Source of the DNA: Ornithinimicrobium pekingense DSM 21552
GTDB lineage: Bacteria > Actinomycetota > Actinomycetes > Actinomycetales > Dermatophilaceae
DNA length: 64,000 bases
Direction: 5' to 3'
NCBI RefSeq assembly: GCF_000421185.1
Contig: NZ_ATWJ01000015.1
Coordinates: 62,001 to 126,000 of the forward strand
Below, one piece after another: positions 34,637-43,463 of the stretch (position 1 is the stretch's first letter; each line of letters begins with the position of its first letter). A program made the position numbers and the translations under genes. The notes beneath the pieces were generated by a model that was not told the origin of the DNA, did no database searches, and worked only from the letters and a program-made list of their open reading frames with translations.

Positions 34637-35461
34637 ATGAGGACCAACCGGAGCCTGTCCGCAGCCCTGACCCTGGCGCTGGCGCTGACGCTGACCGCGT
34701 GCGACGGCGGGGAGGACGACACCCCCGCGCCCGCCGCCCCCACCTCCGCCGGGCCACCCGGTGAGCAGGCCGGGGAGACCGCCACCGAGGAGGCGGCCGC
34801 GACCGATGAGGCCGCCACCACCGAGGAGGCGGCCGCGACCGATGAGGCCGCCAGCGCGGAGGGCGTCGGCGCGGACGACCCGACCGACGACCCGACGGAC
34901 GACCCGACCGACGGGCCCGCCGACACGGAGGAGCCGACCGGCGGCGGGGCCGGGGCGCCGGAGGAGGCGACGGAGCCCGACGACGACACCGACGACGACG
35001 GGGAGGACGACGACGGCGACGGCGTCGTCGCCGGTGGTCCCGCCGCCGACCTGACACCCTCGGCACTCGCCGCCGTCGAGACGGCCCTGGCGGAGGTCGA
35101 GGGCACCGCCTACGAGGTCGACGACCGCGAGGACGGCTTCTGGGAGGTGGACGTCCTGACGGCCGACGGGGCCACCGAGGTCACGGTCGGGCCGGACGGC
35201 ACCACGGTCGACGGCACCGCGGACGACGCCGACGACACCCTCGACGACGCCGGCCGCCAGGCCCTGGCCGGCGCGCAGGTGACGCTGGCGGAGGCCATCG
35301 TCGCGGCCGTACGTGCCGCCGACGGTCAGCTCGACTCGGCCGAGCTGGCCGAGGTCGACGGCGCCTGGTGGTGGCGCGTCGTCGTGGACTCCACGGACCA
35401 GGACGACATCGAGCTGCGCGTGGACCCCGCGACCGGTGAGGTGGTGGCCAACGCGGGCTGA
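34637..35461 (+). CDS. Secreted PepSY-domain lipoprotein 2 (paralogue of the preceding gene)
   Basis: A 274-aa predicted lipoprotein with lipobox LTAC at its N-terminus (MRTNRSLSAALTLALALTLT, then AC). The linker is longer and repetitive: EEAAATDEAA units and PTDDPTDDPTDG. The C-terminal half aligns with the preceding protein (GTAYEVDDREDGFWEVDV compared with its TAYEIDDQDDDGSWEVDV, then a second PepSY module ending DPATGEVVANAG). A tandem duplication with linker expansion is the simplest reading. CAGGAT lies 7 nt before the ATG, a possible leaderless -10. Confidence 0.8.
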   Translation: MRTNRSLSAALTLALALTLTACDGGEDDTPAPAAPTSAGPPGEQAGETATEEAAATDEAATTEEAAATDEAASAEGVGADDPTDDPTDDPTDGPADTEEPTGGGAGAPEEATEPDDDTDDDGEDDDGDGVVAGGPAADLTPSALAAVETALAEVEGTAYEVDDREDGFWEVDVLTADGATEVTVGPDGTTVDGTADDADDTLDDAGRQALAGAQVTLAEAIVAAVRAADGQLDSAELAEVDGAWWWRVVVDSTDQDDIELRVDPATGEVVANAG

Positions 35462-35515
35462 GCCGCGCCGCGCCCTCGTGCCGGTTCCTGGCGCGGCCCT
35501 GAGACCATGGGCCCC

Positions 35516-36343
35516 ATGCCCGAGGGACATACGCTGCACCGGCTGGCCGCCGCCCTGGACGACGCGTTCGGCGGGTCGGTCCCCGAGGTCAGCAGCCCGC
35601 AGGGCCGGTTCGCCGAGGGCGCGGCCCTTCTGGACGGCACCACGCTCGAGCGCGCGTGGGCCCACGGCAAGCTGCTGTTCGTCGACTTCGCCGGTGAGCG
35701 GACCCTCTACGTGCACCTCGGGCTGATCGGCAAGTGGTTCGTCCTGCCCGTCGACCCGGCGGGCAGCGAGCCGCCCGCCGTCGGCGAGGTGCGGCTGCGC
35801 ATCCTGGGTGAGGAGCACGTCGCGGACCTGCGCGGACCGATGGCCTGCGCGGTGGTGGACCAGCACGAGGTGGCCAGGCTGCTCGCCCGGCAGGGCCCCG
35901 ACCCGTTGCAGCATGACCAGGACAGCGACGCGGCATACCGCAAGATCTCGCGGTCGGGCAAGACGGTCGCCGAGCTGCTCATGGACCAGACGGTGCTGGC
36001 GGGGGTCGGCAACATCTACCGGTGCGAGGTGCTGTGGCGCCACCGGCTGCACCCGCTCAAGCCCGGGCGGTCCCTCAAGCGCTCCTCGTGGCAGCTCGTC
36101 TGGGACGACCTGGTGCACCTGATGCCCTGGGGCGTGCGCACCGGCTCGATCATCACCCTCGACGACGTGCTCGAGGACGTGCGCACCCGGCTCGACGGTG
36201 GGGAGACGGTCCACGTGCCCCGGGAGTTCGCGGTCTACAAGCGCACGGGTATGCCGTGCCTGCGCTGCGGGGCGTCGGTCCGGCACAAGGTCGTGGCCGG
36301 ACGCAACCTGTTCTGGTGCGGCGGCTGCCAGCGCCGCACCTGA
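35516..36343 (+). CDS. Fpg/Nei-family DNA glycosylase/AP lyase
   Basis: A 275-aa base-excision repair enzyme of the endonuclease VIII (Nei) branch. The catalytic N-terminus is MPEGHT (Pro2 and Glu3), with Lys in AHGKLLF, the helix-two-turn-helix region VLAGVGNIYRCEVLW, and a C-terminal zinc finger with two CxxC pairs (MPCLRCG and FWCGGC). ATG 35516 is chosen, not 35507, because proline must be residue 2 for catalysis. Nei1/Nei2 subtype is not assigned. Confidence 0.95.
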   Translation: MPEGHTLHRLAAALDDAFGGSVPEVSSPQGRFAEGAALLDGTTLERAWAHGKLLFVDFAGERTLYVHLGLIGKWFVLPVDPAGSEPPAVGEVRLRILGEEHVADLRGPMACAVVDQHEVARLLARQGPDPLQHDQDSDAAYRKISRSGKTVAELLMDQTVLAGVGNIYRCEVLWRHRLHPLKPGRSLKRSSWQLVWDDLVHLMPWGVRTGSIITLDDVLEDVRTRLDGGETVHVPREFAVYKRTGMPCLRCGASVRHKVVAGRNLFWCGGCQRRT

Positions 36344-36377
36344 CCGCGGCCTGACCCCCGCCTGACCGCCGGCCGGA

Positions 36378-36424
36378 CCGTGCCGCTCCTGAGGGCCGTG
36401 CCGCTCCTGAGGGCCGTGCCGCTG
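36378..36424 (+). repeat. 18-bp tandem repeat, 2.6 copies
   Basis: CCGTGCCGCTCCTGAGGG occurs at 36378-36395 and 36396-36413, with a partial third copy to 36424. It lies in the noncoding gap between the nei-like and DUF559 genes. Confidence 0.85.
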
Positions 36425-36472
36425 ATCTGGGCTCCTGCCGGGGATCAGCGTCGGTGCCGGTGAGGAGCACGC

Positions 36473-36496
36473 GTGCGGGGGAAGTCTCCCCGGCAC
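36473..36496 (+). repeat. Imperfect palindrome flanking DUF559 gene 2 (downstream side)
   Basis: GTGC...GCAC ends enclose GGGGGA and CTCCCC arms. Its core resembles the perfect palindrome at 37598-37623 on the other side of the DUF559 gene. Confidence 0.5.
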
Positions 36497-36527
36497 CGGA
36501 CGGCGACGCCGCTGTCCATATGCCGCG

Positions 36528-37481
36528 TCAGCTCGCGACACGGAGAGCAGCGCGGTCCAGAGCCGCACGGACCTTGCGGAGCACCACCTCCGGCCGCGCA
36601 AGGTCGTCCCAGGTGAGCCGCACCACCTCGTAGCCCAGGGTGCGCAGGGCGTCCTCTCGGCGCTTCTCGGCGTGCACGTCCCGGACTGCGGAGTACTTGA
36701 GCATCCCGTCGAACTCCACCACCACTCGCGTGCCCTCGAGCAGGAAGTCGACGCGCGCCACCACGGCCCCACCGTGCCGGATGACGACCTGGGGGACCGG
36801 TGGTGGGACCGGCAGCTGGTGCAGCAGCCAGGCCGTGCGGGACTCCCCGGCGCTCTCGCGACGTCCGTCGGCCAGCCGGGTGACCAGCCGTACCGACGGG
36901 TGTCCCGTGCGAAGGGTCGGCAGTCCCACCAGCGCGGTCAGGTCATCCCGGGTGCACGCGCCCGCCCGGAGTGCGGAGTCCGCCGCGACCAGACCGGACT
37001 CCACCCCGCTGGCCGCCGCGACCTGGAGGCAGGCGAGCTGTGGTGTCACCACGAGTGTCCCGTCGATCGTGACGGTGTGCTCGCCGTCGACGGGTCCGTG
37101 GACGTGCAGCCCGGTCGAGCGGTAGCTCTTGCCGGTGCCGACCCGGGACAGGTGCACGGCGTCGTCCACGCCGTGGACGGCCAGCTCCATGAGCGCCAGC
37201 GCGCTCTGGTGGCTCACGGCCAGGCGGTCCTGCCCGGACGGCAGCAGGTCCGCCGCGAAGGCCCGCGCCCGGATGGCATGGCGATCCCACGGTGCGCTGG
37301 CCCCCCACAGCGCCCCGTCGACCAGCACGCCGCGACGGAGGCGGACCAGGCGGCCGGCGGTGGTCAGGCGGTAGATGTCCTTGGTGGTCAGCCCGGCCGC
37401 CGTGAGGGCGGCGGAGGTGACCACGCCGCGGCTCGAGCGGAGCAGCGACTCGACGGTGGCGGCACGGTGGGCGGGAAGCAT
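36528..37481 (-). CDS. AbiEi-like N-terminus plus DUF559 (PD-(D/E)XK-type) protein, second copy
   Basis: A 317-aa protein with the same architecture as the gene at 4542-5483. Its N-terminal winged-helix segment reads RGVVTSAALTAAGLTTKDIYRL then VRLRRGVLV. A middle region precedes a C-terminal DUF559/Vsr-like domain with D245 and E256 in ARVDFLLEGTRVVVEFDG; the D-x10-E spacing equals that of the first protein. Overall the two are far diverged. No toxin neighbour. ATG 37481. Palindromic repeats flank it, and TTGTCCACA lies 39 bp upstream. Possibly a nuclease or regulatory protein; function unknown. Confidence 0.8.
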   Translation of the reverse strand: MLPAHRAATVESLLRSSRGVVTSAALTAAGLTTKDIYRLTTAGRLVRLRRGVLVDGALWGASAPWDRHAIRARAFAADLLPSGQDRLAVSHQSALALMELAVHGVDDAVHLSRVGTGKSYRSTGLHVHGPVDGEHTVTIDGTLVVTPQLACLQVAAASGVESGLVAADSALRAGACTRDDLTALVGLPTLRTGHPSVRLVTRLADGRRESAGESRTAWLLHQLPVPPPVPQVVIRHGGAVVARVDFLLEGTRVVVEFDGMLKYSAVRDVHAEKRREDALRTLGYEVVRLTWDDLARPEVVLRKVRAALDRAALRVAS

Positions 37482-37520
37482 CCGTGGAGTCTGCTGCAGA
37501 CGGCCGGCACGTGGGCCGCG

Positions 37521-37545
37521 TTGTCCACAGGCGTCGTTGCCCACA
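37521..37545 (+). promoter_or_regulatory. Two DnaA-box-like sites upstream of DUF559 gene 2
   Basis: TTGTCCACA at 37521-37529 matches the consensus exactly and TTGCCCACA at 37537-37545 differs by one base; both are followed by GGCGT. They sit 39 and 55 bp upstream of the start codon. Confidence 0.4.
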
Positions 37546-37597
37546 GGCGTCCAGGCGGTGCCTGCCGCGGTCACCGTCCGCGCCGGAGTCACGGTCG

Positions 37598-37623
37598 CGC
37601 GCGGGGGAAGCTTCCCCCGCGCG
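37598..37623 (+). repeat. Perfect 26-bp palindrome
   Basis: Each 13-bp arm is CGCGCGGGGGAAG or its complement, centred on AAGCTT between 37610 and 37611. Related sequences are at 36473-36496, 49011-49072 and 49153-49182. Confidence 0.85.
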
Positions 37624-37675
37624 GGGGGCGTCGACCGGCACCAGCGACCGCCGACGCCGGCCGACCACCACCGCC

Positions 37676-38407
37676 CTACCGCTCGACGACGTCCACCTGC
37701 CACCGGTACCGCGTCGGGCGGCCGTCCTCGCCGGTCCTGTCGGGGTCACCCAGGATGAAGGTCAGCAGCTCGCGCGGTGCCGGGAAGGTCTCGGGCAGCG
37801 CGGCGTTGTAGGCACGGTGGGCCTCCAGGGAGCGGACGGCCTTCTCGAACTGGTCCGTCACGTCGACCTCGTGCGTCGCCCCCGCGCCGGCCCAGCACAG
37901 GTAGCGCACCCCGGACCACGGCTCGAAGCCCTCCTCGACGAGCTCGGGGAAGATCCACCGGTTGCCCGCGGCCGCCACGGCGTCGAGGACCTCCAGGCCC
38001 ACGACACGGTGGTCGGCCTGGTTGAGCTGCCCGCCGGCGAAGCGCGTCTCGAAGGTGCCGGTGACCACCACCTCCGGGCGACGCCGGCGGATCTCCCGTG
38101 CCAGGGCCCGGCGCAGGTCCAGACCGTGCTGCAGCACCCCGTCGGAGAAGCCGTCGAGGAAGTCGACGACGTCCACACCCACCTCCCGGGCGCCGTCACG
38201 CTCCTCCTGCTCGCGCACCGTCGCCGCCTCCTCCGGCGGCATGGTGTCGATCCCGGCCTCGCCCCGGGTGACGAGCAGGTAGGTGACCTCCCTGCCCCGC
38301 TCGGTCCAGGCCGCGACCGCGGCGGCTGTGCCGTACTCGATGTCGTCGGGATGTGCGACGATGCACATCGCGCGGTGCCAGTCGTCGGGGAAGGGCTGCA
38401 GCGTCAT
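37676..38407 (-). CDS. PIG-L (LmbE-like) family deacetylase
   Basis: A 243-aa zinc-dependent N-acetylglucosaminyl deacetylase-family protein. The metal motif AHPDDIEYG is at residues 18-26 and VTRGEAG follows. QADHRVVG supplies the second His region. MshB and Mca of mycothiol metabolism belong to this superfamily, but residues do not let me assign either; the true substrate is unknown. ATG 38407 with CACCCT 7 nt upstream, a possible leaderless -10. Divergent from rpsO. Confidence 0.88.
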   Translation of the reverse strand: MTLQPFPDDWHRAMCIVAHPDDIEYGTAAAVAAWTERGREVTYLLVTRGEAGIDTMPPEEAATVREQEERDGAREVGVDVVDFLDGFSDGVLQHGLDLRRALAREIRRRRPEVVVTGTFETRFAGGQLNQADHRVVGLEVLDAVAAAGNRWIFPELVEEGFEPWSGVRYLCWAGAGATHEVDVTDQFEKAVRSLEAHRAYNAALPETFPAPRELLTFILGDPDRTGEDGRPTRYRWQVDVVER

Positions 38408-38451
38408 ACCCCACAGGGTGCCACCTGGCGGGCTCGGGCGCCCGGCGCCGA

Positions 38452-38482
38452 TTCGGTCGGTGCGCAGGGGCGCTGATATCCT
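38452..38482 (+). promoter_or_regulatory. Candidate rpsO promoter
   Basis: TTCGGT at 38452-38457 and TATCCT at 38477-38482, spaced 19 bp (or GATATC at 38475-38480 with 17 bp). About 90 nt upstream of rpsO. The spacing is not ideal, so this is tentative. Confidence 0.3.
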
Positions 38483-38571
38483 GCACGGTGCCGTCTGAAC
38501 GGCCGCGGATCCAGAGTGCCCCGGTGAACAGGCCCGGGTTGCGCCGCGCAACGACCAAGAAGGAGTCGCCC

Positions 38572-38841
38572 ATGGCGAACGAGACTGCCGCCAAGCAGGA
38601 GATCATCAAGGAGTACGCCACGACCGAGGGCGACACCGGCTCGCCGGAGGTGCAGGTGGCGCTGCTGACGCACCGCATCAAGGAGCTGACCGAGCACTCC
38701 CGCGAGCACAAGCACGACCACCACTCCCGTCGTGGTCTGCTCCTCCTCGTCGGCAAGCGCAAGCGCCTGCTGCGCTACCTCGAGGCCACCGACATCGAGC
38801 GCTACCGGTCGCTGATCAAGCGCCTCGGCCTGCGCCGCTGA
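38572..38841 (+). CDS. rpsO: 30S ribosomal protein S15
   Basis: An 89-aa ribosomal protein that binds 16S rRNA in the central domain. Typical motifs are [40 protein letters not shown], and [16 protein letters not shown], ending in [13 protein letters not shown]. Length is exact for the family. ATG 38572 follows AGAAGGAGTCGCC. Upstream of pnp in the conserved rpsO-pnp order. Confidence 0.98.
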   Translation: MANETAAKQEIIKEYATTEGDTGSPEVQVALLTHRIKELTEHSREHKHDHHSRRGLLLLVGKRKRLLRYLEATDIERYRSLIKRLGLRR

Positions 38842-38851
38842 GCTTCGCAGG

Positions 38852-38886
38852 GGAGCGGTTCCCGTCTCATCGGGGGCCGCTCCTTT
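38852..38886 (+). terminator. Attenuator/terminator hairpin between rpsO and pnp
   Basis: A 13-bp stem, 38852-38864 with 38871-38883, including two G-U pairs, a TCTCAT loop and a following TTT. It lies 10 nt after the rpsO stop. In other bacteria this gap contains a terminator and RNase III processing site controlling pnp. Confidence 0.65.
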
Positions 38887-39014
38887 GCGTATGACGTGCC
38901 GGCCCCGCCGGGCACGTCACCGGGGACTGCCGTGACGGCATACCCCGACACAGAAGAACCCAGCCGGGCACAACGACGATGCCCCGCGCTGACCAGAAGA
39001 GAAAAGGAGGGCCC

Positions 39015-41522
39015 ATGGAGGGTCCAGAGATCACCTTCGCCGAAGCCACGCTCGACAACGGCAGCTTCGGCACCCGCACCGTCCGGTTCGAGACCGGGCG
39101 CCTGGCCAGGCAGGCCGGCGGCTCCGTCACCGCCTACCTCGACGACGACACGATGCTGCTGTCGACCACGACCGCGAGCAAGTACCCCAAGGACCACTTC
39201 GACTTCTTCCCGCTGACGGTGGACGTCGAGGAGCGCATGTATGCCGCGGGCAAGATCCCCGGCAGCTTCTTCCGGCGTGAGGGCCGCCCGTCGACCGACG
39301 CCATCCTCACCTGCCGCCTCATCGACCGCCCGCTGCGCCCGACCTTCGCCAAGGGCCTGCGCAACGAGGTCCAGGTCGTCATCACGGTGCTGTCGCTCAA
39401 CCCCGACCACCAGTACGACGTGCTGGCGATCAACGCCGCGTCCGCGTCCACGCAGATCTCCGGCCTGCCCTTCAGCGGCCCGATCGGCGCGACCCGCGTG
39501 TCCCTGATCGACGGCCAGTGGGTGGCCTTCCCCAACTTCTCCGACATCGAGCGCTCGACCTTCGACATGGTCGTGGCCGGCCGCGTCGTGGGCGACGACG
39601 TCGCGATCATGATGGTCGAGGCGGAGTCGACCGAGTCCACCTGGGACCTCGTCAAGAACGAGGGCAAGCAGGCCCCGACCGAGGAGGTCGTCGCCCAGGG
39701 CCTGGAGGAGTCCAAGAAGTTCATCAAGGCCCTCTGCGAGGCCCAGGCCCAGCTGGCCACCGAGGCCGCCAAGGAGGTGCAGGAGTTCCCGCGCTTCCTC
39801 GACTACGAGGACGACGCCTTCACCGCGGTGGAGGAGGCCACCTCCTCCGAGCTGGCCCAGGCGCTGCAGATCGCCGGCAAGCAGGAGCGCGAGTCCCGCA
39901 TCGACGAGATCAAGGTCGCGCTGAAGGGCAAGCTGCTCGGCCTGCACTGGGACGCCGCCGGCGACTCGGACGTGGCCGAGGACGCGCCCTTCGCCGGGCG
40001 TGACAAGGAGATCGACGCCGCCTACCGCGCCGTGCAGAAGAAGCTCATCCGTGAGCGCATCCTGCGCGACGAGGTCCGCATCGACGGCCGTGGCCTCAAG
40101 GACATCCGCGCGCTGAGCGCCGAGGTCGAGGTCATCCCGCGTGCGCACGGCTCGGCGATCTTCGAGCGGGGCGAGACCCAGATCATGGGGGTCACCACGC
40201 TCAACATGCTGCGTATGGAGCAGCAGCTGGACACCCTCTCCCCGGTGAGCCGCAAGCGCTACATGCACAACTACAACTTCCCGCCCTACAGCACCGGTGA
40301 GACCGGCCGCGTGGGCTCGCCCAAGCGTCGCGAGATCGGCCACGGCGCGCTCGCCGAGCGTGCCCTCATGCCGGTGCTGCCGACGCGCGAGGAGTTCCCG
40401 TACGCGATCCGTCAGGTGTCCGAGGCGCTGGGCTCCAACGGCTCGACCTCGATGGGCTCGGTCTGCGCGTCCACGATGTCGCTGCTCAACGCCGGTGTGC
40501 CGCTGCGCGCGCCGGTCGCGGGCATCGCGATGGGCCTGGTCTCCGCTGAGGTCGACGGCCAGATGCGCTACGCCGCGCTGACCGACATCCTCGGGGCCGA
40601 GGACGCCTTCGGCGACATGGACTTCAAGGTCGCCGGCACCCGCGAGTTCGTCACCGCGATCCAGCTGGACACCAAGCTCGACGGCATCCCCGCCGACGTG
40701 CTGGCCGGTGCTCTGGGTCAGGCGCACGAGGCGCGGCTGCACATCCTGGACGTCATGAACGAGGCCATCGACGCCCCGGACGAGATGAGCCCGTTCGCGC
40801 CGCGCGTCATCACGGTGAAGGTCCCGGTCGACAAGATCGGCGAGGTCATCGGCCCGAAGGGCAAGATGATCAACCAGATCCAGGAGGACACCGGCGCCGA
40901 CATCTCCATCGAGGACGACGGCACCGTCTACATCGGCGCGACCGACGGGCCCTCGGCCGAGGCGGCACGTGCCGCGGTCAACGCGATCGCCAACCCGCAG
41001 ATGCCGGAGATCGGTGAGCGCTTCCTGGGCACCGTGGTCAAGACCACGACCTTCGGCGCGTTCATCTCGCTCCTGCCCGGCAAGGACGGTCTGCTGCACA
41101 TCTCCGAGATCCGCAAGCTCGTCGGCGGCAGGCGCATCGACGCCGTCGAGGACGTGCTCTCGGTGGGCCAGAAGGTCCAGGTCGAGCTCAAGGAGATCGA
41201 CCCGCGCGGCAAGCTCTCGCTGGCCGCCGTCGTCGAGGGCGAGGCTGCGACCTCCGGTGACGCCGCCGGTGCGCCCGAGGCGGCCGCCGTCGCCGAGGCC
41301 CCCGAGCTGCCGGGCGTCGACACGGCCGCCCCGGTCGCGGACGGGTCCGACGACGCCGACGGGTCCGGTGAGGGCGAGGCCGCCGACAACGGTGACGGCG
41401 AGGCAGGCGAGGGCGGCGACCGCCCGCGTCGTCAGCGTCGTCGCCGGGGTGGCCGCGGCCGCGGCGGCAGCGGTGCTGACGCCACCGGCGAGGCCGACGG
41501 TGCGGAGCCCAGCGACGCCTGA
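39015..41522 (+). CDS. pnp: Polyribonucleotide nucleotidyltransferase (PNPase)/guanosine pentaphosphate synthetase
   Basis: An 835-aa 3'-5' phosphorolytic exoribonuclease. Two RNase PH cores are seen ([19 protein letters not shown] early; [26 protein letters not shown] later), then a KH domain ([20 protein letters not shown]) and an S1 domain ([26 protein letters not shown]). A disordered Ala/Asp/Gly-rich tail of about 100 residues ends in [18 protein letters not shown] 39015 is preceded by AAAAGGAGGGCCC; an in-frame ATG at 38979 lacks a ribosome-binding site. Followed by a perfect 16-bp terminator stem. Confidence 0.98.
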   Translation: MEGPEITFAEATLDNGSFGTRTVRFETGRLARQAGGSVTAYLDDDTMLLSTTTASKYPKDHFDFFPLTVDVEERMYAAGKIPGSFFRREGRPSTDAILTCRLIDRPLRPTFAKGLRNEVQVVITVLSLNPDHQYDVLAINAASASTQISGLPFSGPIGATRVSLIDGQWVAFPNFSDIERSTFDMVVAGRVVGDDVAIMMVEAESTESTWDLVKNEGKQAPTEEVVAQGLEESKKFIKALCEAQAQLATEAAKEVQEFPRFLDYEDDAFTAVEEATSSELAQALQIAGKQERESRIDEIKVALKGKLLGLHWDAAGDSDVAEDAPFAGRDKEIDAAYRAVQKKLIRERILRDEVRIDGRGLKDIRALSAEVEVIPRAHGSAIFERGETQIMGVTTLNMLRMEQQLDTLSPVSRKRYMHNYNFPPYSTGETGRVGSPKRREIGHGALAERALMPVLPTREEFPYAIRQVSEALGSNGSTSMGSVCASTMSLLNAGVPLRAPVAGIAMGLVSAEVDGQMRYAALTDILGAEDAFGDMDFKVAGTREFVTAIQLDTKLDGIPADVLAGALGQAHEARLHILDVMNEAIDAPDEMSPFAPRVITVKVPVDKIGEVIGPKGKMINQIQEDTGADISIEDDGTVYIGATDGPSAEAARAAVNAIANPQMPEIGERFLGTVVKTTTFGAFISLLPGKDGLLHISEIRKLVGGRRIDAVEDVLSVGQKVQVELKEIDPRGKLSLAAVVEGEAATSGDAAGAPEAAAVAEAPELPGVDTAAPVADGSDDADGSGEGEAADNGDGEAGEGGDRPRRQRRRRGGRGRGGSGADATGEADGAEPSDA

Positions 41523-41545
41523 CGTCGCAGCGCCGCACACGCGAA

Positions 41546-41579
41546 GAGGGCGGGCCCGGGATCTCCCGGGCCCGCCCTC
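41546..41579 (+). terminator. Intrinsic-terminator-like hairpin after pnp
   Basis: A perfect 16-bp stem (41546-41561 with 41564-41579) with a minimal loop. The gap lies between convergent pnp and the small minus-strand gene, so it can serve both. Confidence 0.75.
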
Positions 41580-41609
41580 CGGCGTCGTGTCTCGTCGGTG
41601 CCGGTGGGC

Positions 41610-41762
41610 TCAGGCCACCTTGCGGGTCGTGCGAGCCGGCGCTCCGGCGCCCACCTGCCAGCGCATCTCCATGCGCACCCGGCCGTCAGCCCCCGTCACC
41701 GGGACCCACGCGAGCATGGCCGGCCGACGCGTGCTGCGGATCTCGGCGATCATCTCGGTCAT
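41610..41762 (-). CDS. Small 50-aa basic protein
   Basis: A short reading frame on the minus strand: starts MTEMIAEIRSTRRPAML, contains WVPVTGADGRVRMEMRW and ends TTRKVA. AGGAGG lies 7 nt before ATG 41762, the best Shine-Dalgarno in this region. It is basic and without a membrane segment; no family recognised. It lies in its own transcription unit between pnp and the acyltransferase-like gene. The opposite-strand frame across it lacks a ribosome-binding site. Confidence 0.65.
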   Translation of the reverse strand: MTEMIAEIRSTRRPAMLAWVPVTGADGRVRMEMRWQVGAGAPARTTRKVA

Positions 41763-41994
41763 GGTGTCCACCTCCTCTTCCTGCTGCTCCGGCCCGGCGG
41801 GTCGACGTCGACCCGGGGCCGTTTACCTTCTGTTCACCTACCGTACATGAGAACGCACCCAAAAGCCACGAGGTATGTCGCAGCTGAAGCGCCTTCCGCG
41901 CAGGTCAGCCGTCGTCCTGGGCGGCCAGGTGAACGAGAGATGAACGAGCGTCGGACTGCGGGGTGATCCGCCGGGGCCTGGTGCCGGTGCGGCG

Positions 41995-43161
41995 TCAGGA
42001 CCTGCTGGGCCGGTCGTCGCGCACCGGCACGACCCCCGCGACGCTGCTGACCATCTGCTCCAGCGGTCCGCGCGCCGGCGCGGAGGCGAACAGCGCCCCC
42101 ACGGACAGCGCCAGGAGGGTGTGCAGGACCAGGGCGGCGGTCCCGCGCGCGCCGAGGGGGCTGGCCAGGACGACCGCGTGGGTGGCGTAGAGCGTCAGCG
42201 TCATCGCCCCCGCGCCGGCCGCGACCCGCCAGGGCAGGGCTGCGGTCGACCGGACCAGCCACAGCGCCAGGCCCAGGACCAGGATGGCAGTGCCGGTGGT
42301 GTGCACCAGGTCGACGATGCTGCCGCTGTGCGGGGCCCACACGCCGAGCCACCACGGGGTCCCGGTGGGGTGGGTGCCGAAGAGGCCGCGCCGGATCTGC
42401 CCGTCGAGCCCGGCCCAGTCCGTCACGGGGCGGCGCGGGTCGGCGAGCAGCGCGGCGCGGACCGACGGGCTGGAGGTGACGAGGGTCGAGACGGCGACGG
42501 AGAGGGCGGCCAGCCCGGCCCCCACGAGGGCGAGCCGGGGTCCGACGGCCGGGCGGCGCAGGTCGAGCCGGCCGACGGCCATGCCGGCGAAGAGGTAGGC
42601 CCCCCAGGTGAGGACCGGGTAGTAGCCGGTGAGCAGCAGCTCGGTCAGCAGGGTCCCCGGGTCGGCCAGGTGGACGAAGGAGGGGACGATCTTGGGCGGG
42701 GCCTCGACCTGGCGGCGCAGCAGCATGCTGGCGACGGGCGCCAGCAGGGCCCAGCCGGTCGCGAGGACGGCGAGGGGGCGGGCACCCCACGTCAGGACCG
42801 GCAGCGCGCACAGGAAGAGCACGCCGTAGTAGGTGAGGATGATCGCCAGGCCGGAGTCGAAGGAGCCGAGGGCGAGCCCCAGCGCGGCGACGACGCCGGC
42901 GCGGACCGCCAGCCGGCCGCGGTGCCCCCACGGGTCTGCCGCCGCGCGGGTCGTCGACAGGGCGATACCGACCCCGGCGAGCAGGGCGAAGAGGGCCGAG
43001 GAGCGCCCGGCCACCAGCTGGAACAGGTTGTCGACGCCCCCGACACCGTTCGGGTCCGAGGGGGAGACGAGGTGGGCGGCGAACATCCCGACCAGGGCGA
43101 CCGCGCGCGCCAGGTCGACCGCGACGACGCGGGCCGGTGGGGCGGTCTGGTCGCGGGTCAT
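41995..43161 (-). CDS. DUF1624/DUF418-like acyltransferase-family membrane protein
   Basis: A 388-aa protein with about ten hydrophobic segments. The N-terminal motif VVAVDLARAVALVGMFAAHL is typical of the heparan-alpha-glucosaminide N-acetyltransferase/DUF1624 group. The C-terminal part (GAGAMTLTLYATHAVVL) resembles DUF418. Such proteins are thought to move acyl groups across the membrane onto surface sugars; the acceptor is unknown. ATG 43161 overlaps the azlD stop by 4 bp, so it is the last gene of a GNAT-azlC-azlD operon. Confidence 0.8.
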   Translation of the reverse strand: MTRDQTAPPARVVAVDLARAVALVGMFAAHLVSPSDPNGVGGVDNLFQLVAGRSSALFALLAGVGIALSTTRAAADPWGHRGRLAVRAGVVAALGLALGSFDSGLAIILTYYGVLFLCALPVLTWGARPLAVLATGWALLAPVASMLLRRQVEAPPKIVPSFVHLADPGTLLTELLLTGYYPVLTWGAYLFAGMAVGRLDLRRPAVGPRLALVGAGLAALSVAVSTLVTSSPSVRAALLADPRRPVTDWAGLDGQIRRGLFGTHPTGTPWWLGVWAPHSGSIVDLVHTTGTAILVLGLALWLVRSTAALPWRVAAGAGAMTLTLYATHAVVLASPLGARGTAALVLHTLLALSVGALFASAPARGPLEQMVSSVAGVVPVRDDRPSRS

Positions 43162-43463
43162 GTCCAGAGCCGCACCAGCGCCGCCGTCAGGGCCGCCAGG
43201 GCCACGACGACGAGGAACGGCGCCCGCAGCAGGAGCGCCACCACCGCCATCCCGATGCCGGCCGCGCGGGCGTCGACCGTCGGGGTGCCGTCGGTGAGGA
43301 AGCCCTGCGTGATGACCAGCGAGGACAGCAGCGCGACCGTCAGCAGCGGCACGACCCGGTCGACCCAGGGGACCTCGAGGACGCGCTCGGGGACGAGGTA
43401 GCCACCGAGCTTGACGAGGTAGGCGAGCACGCCGGCCGCCAGCACCGCGACCCACAACGTCAT
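43158..43463 (-). CDS. azlD: AzlD-family branched-chain amino acid transport protein
   Basis: A 101-aa membrane protein with three to four hydrophobic segments, starting MTLWVAVLAAGVLAYLVKLG, with PWVDRVVPLLTVALLSSLV and LRAPFLVVVALAALTAALVR. AzlD is the small partner of AzlC in LIV-E-type amino acid exporters. The start overlaps the azlC stop by 4 bp. Assignment rests on size, topology and its AzlC neighbour. Confidence 0.88.
   Translation of the reverse strand: MTLWVAVLAAGVLAYLVKLGGYLVPERVLEVPWVDRVVPLLTVALLSSLVITQGFLTDGTPTVDARAAGIGMAVVALLLRAPFLVVVALAALTAALVRLWT

Noticed and set aside
36344-36527. Small gene in the gap after the nei-like gene
   Set aside because: No start codon with a ribosome-binding site and continuous frame. 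The gap is filled by the tandem repeat and palindrome.
41875-41943. Short plus-strand frame after GAGGT
   Set aside because: Only 22 codons, ribosome-binding site too close to the ATG, no recognisable features.
41598-41966. 122-aa plus-strand frame overlapping the small minus-strand gene
   Set aside because: No ribosome-binding site, unstructured composition, and it crosses the terminator region. The minus-strand 50-aa frame has a strong Shine-Dalgarno.
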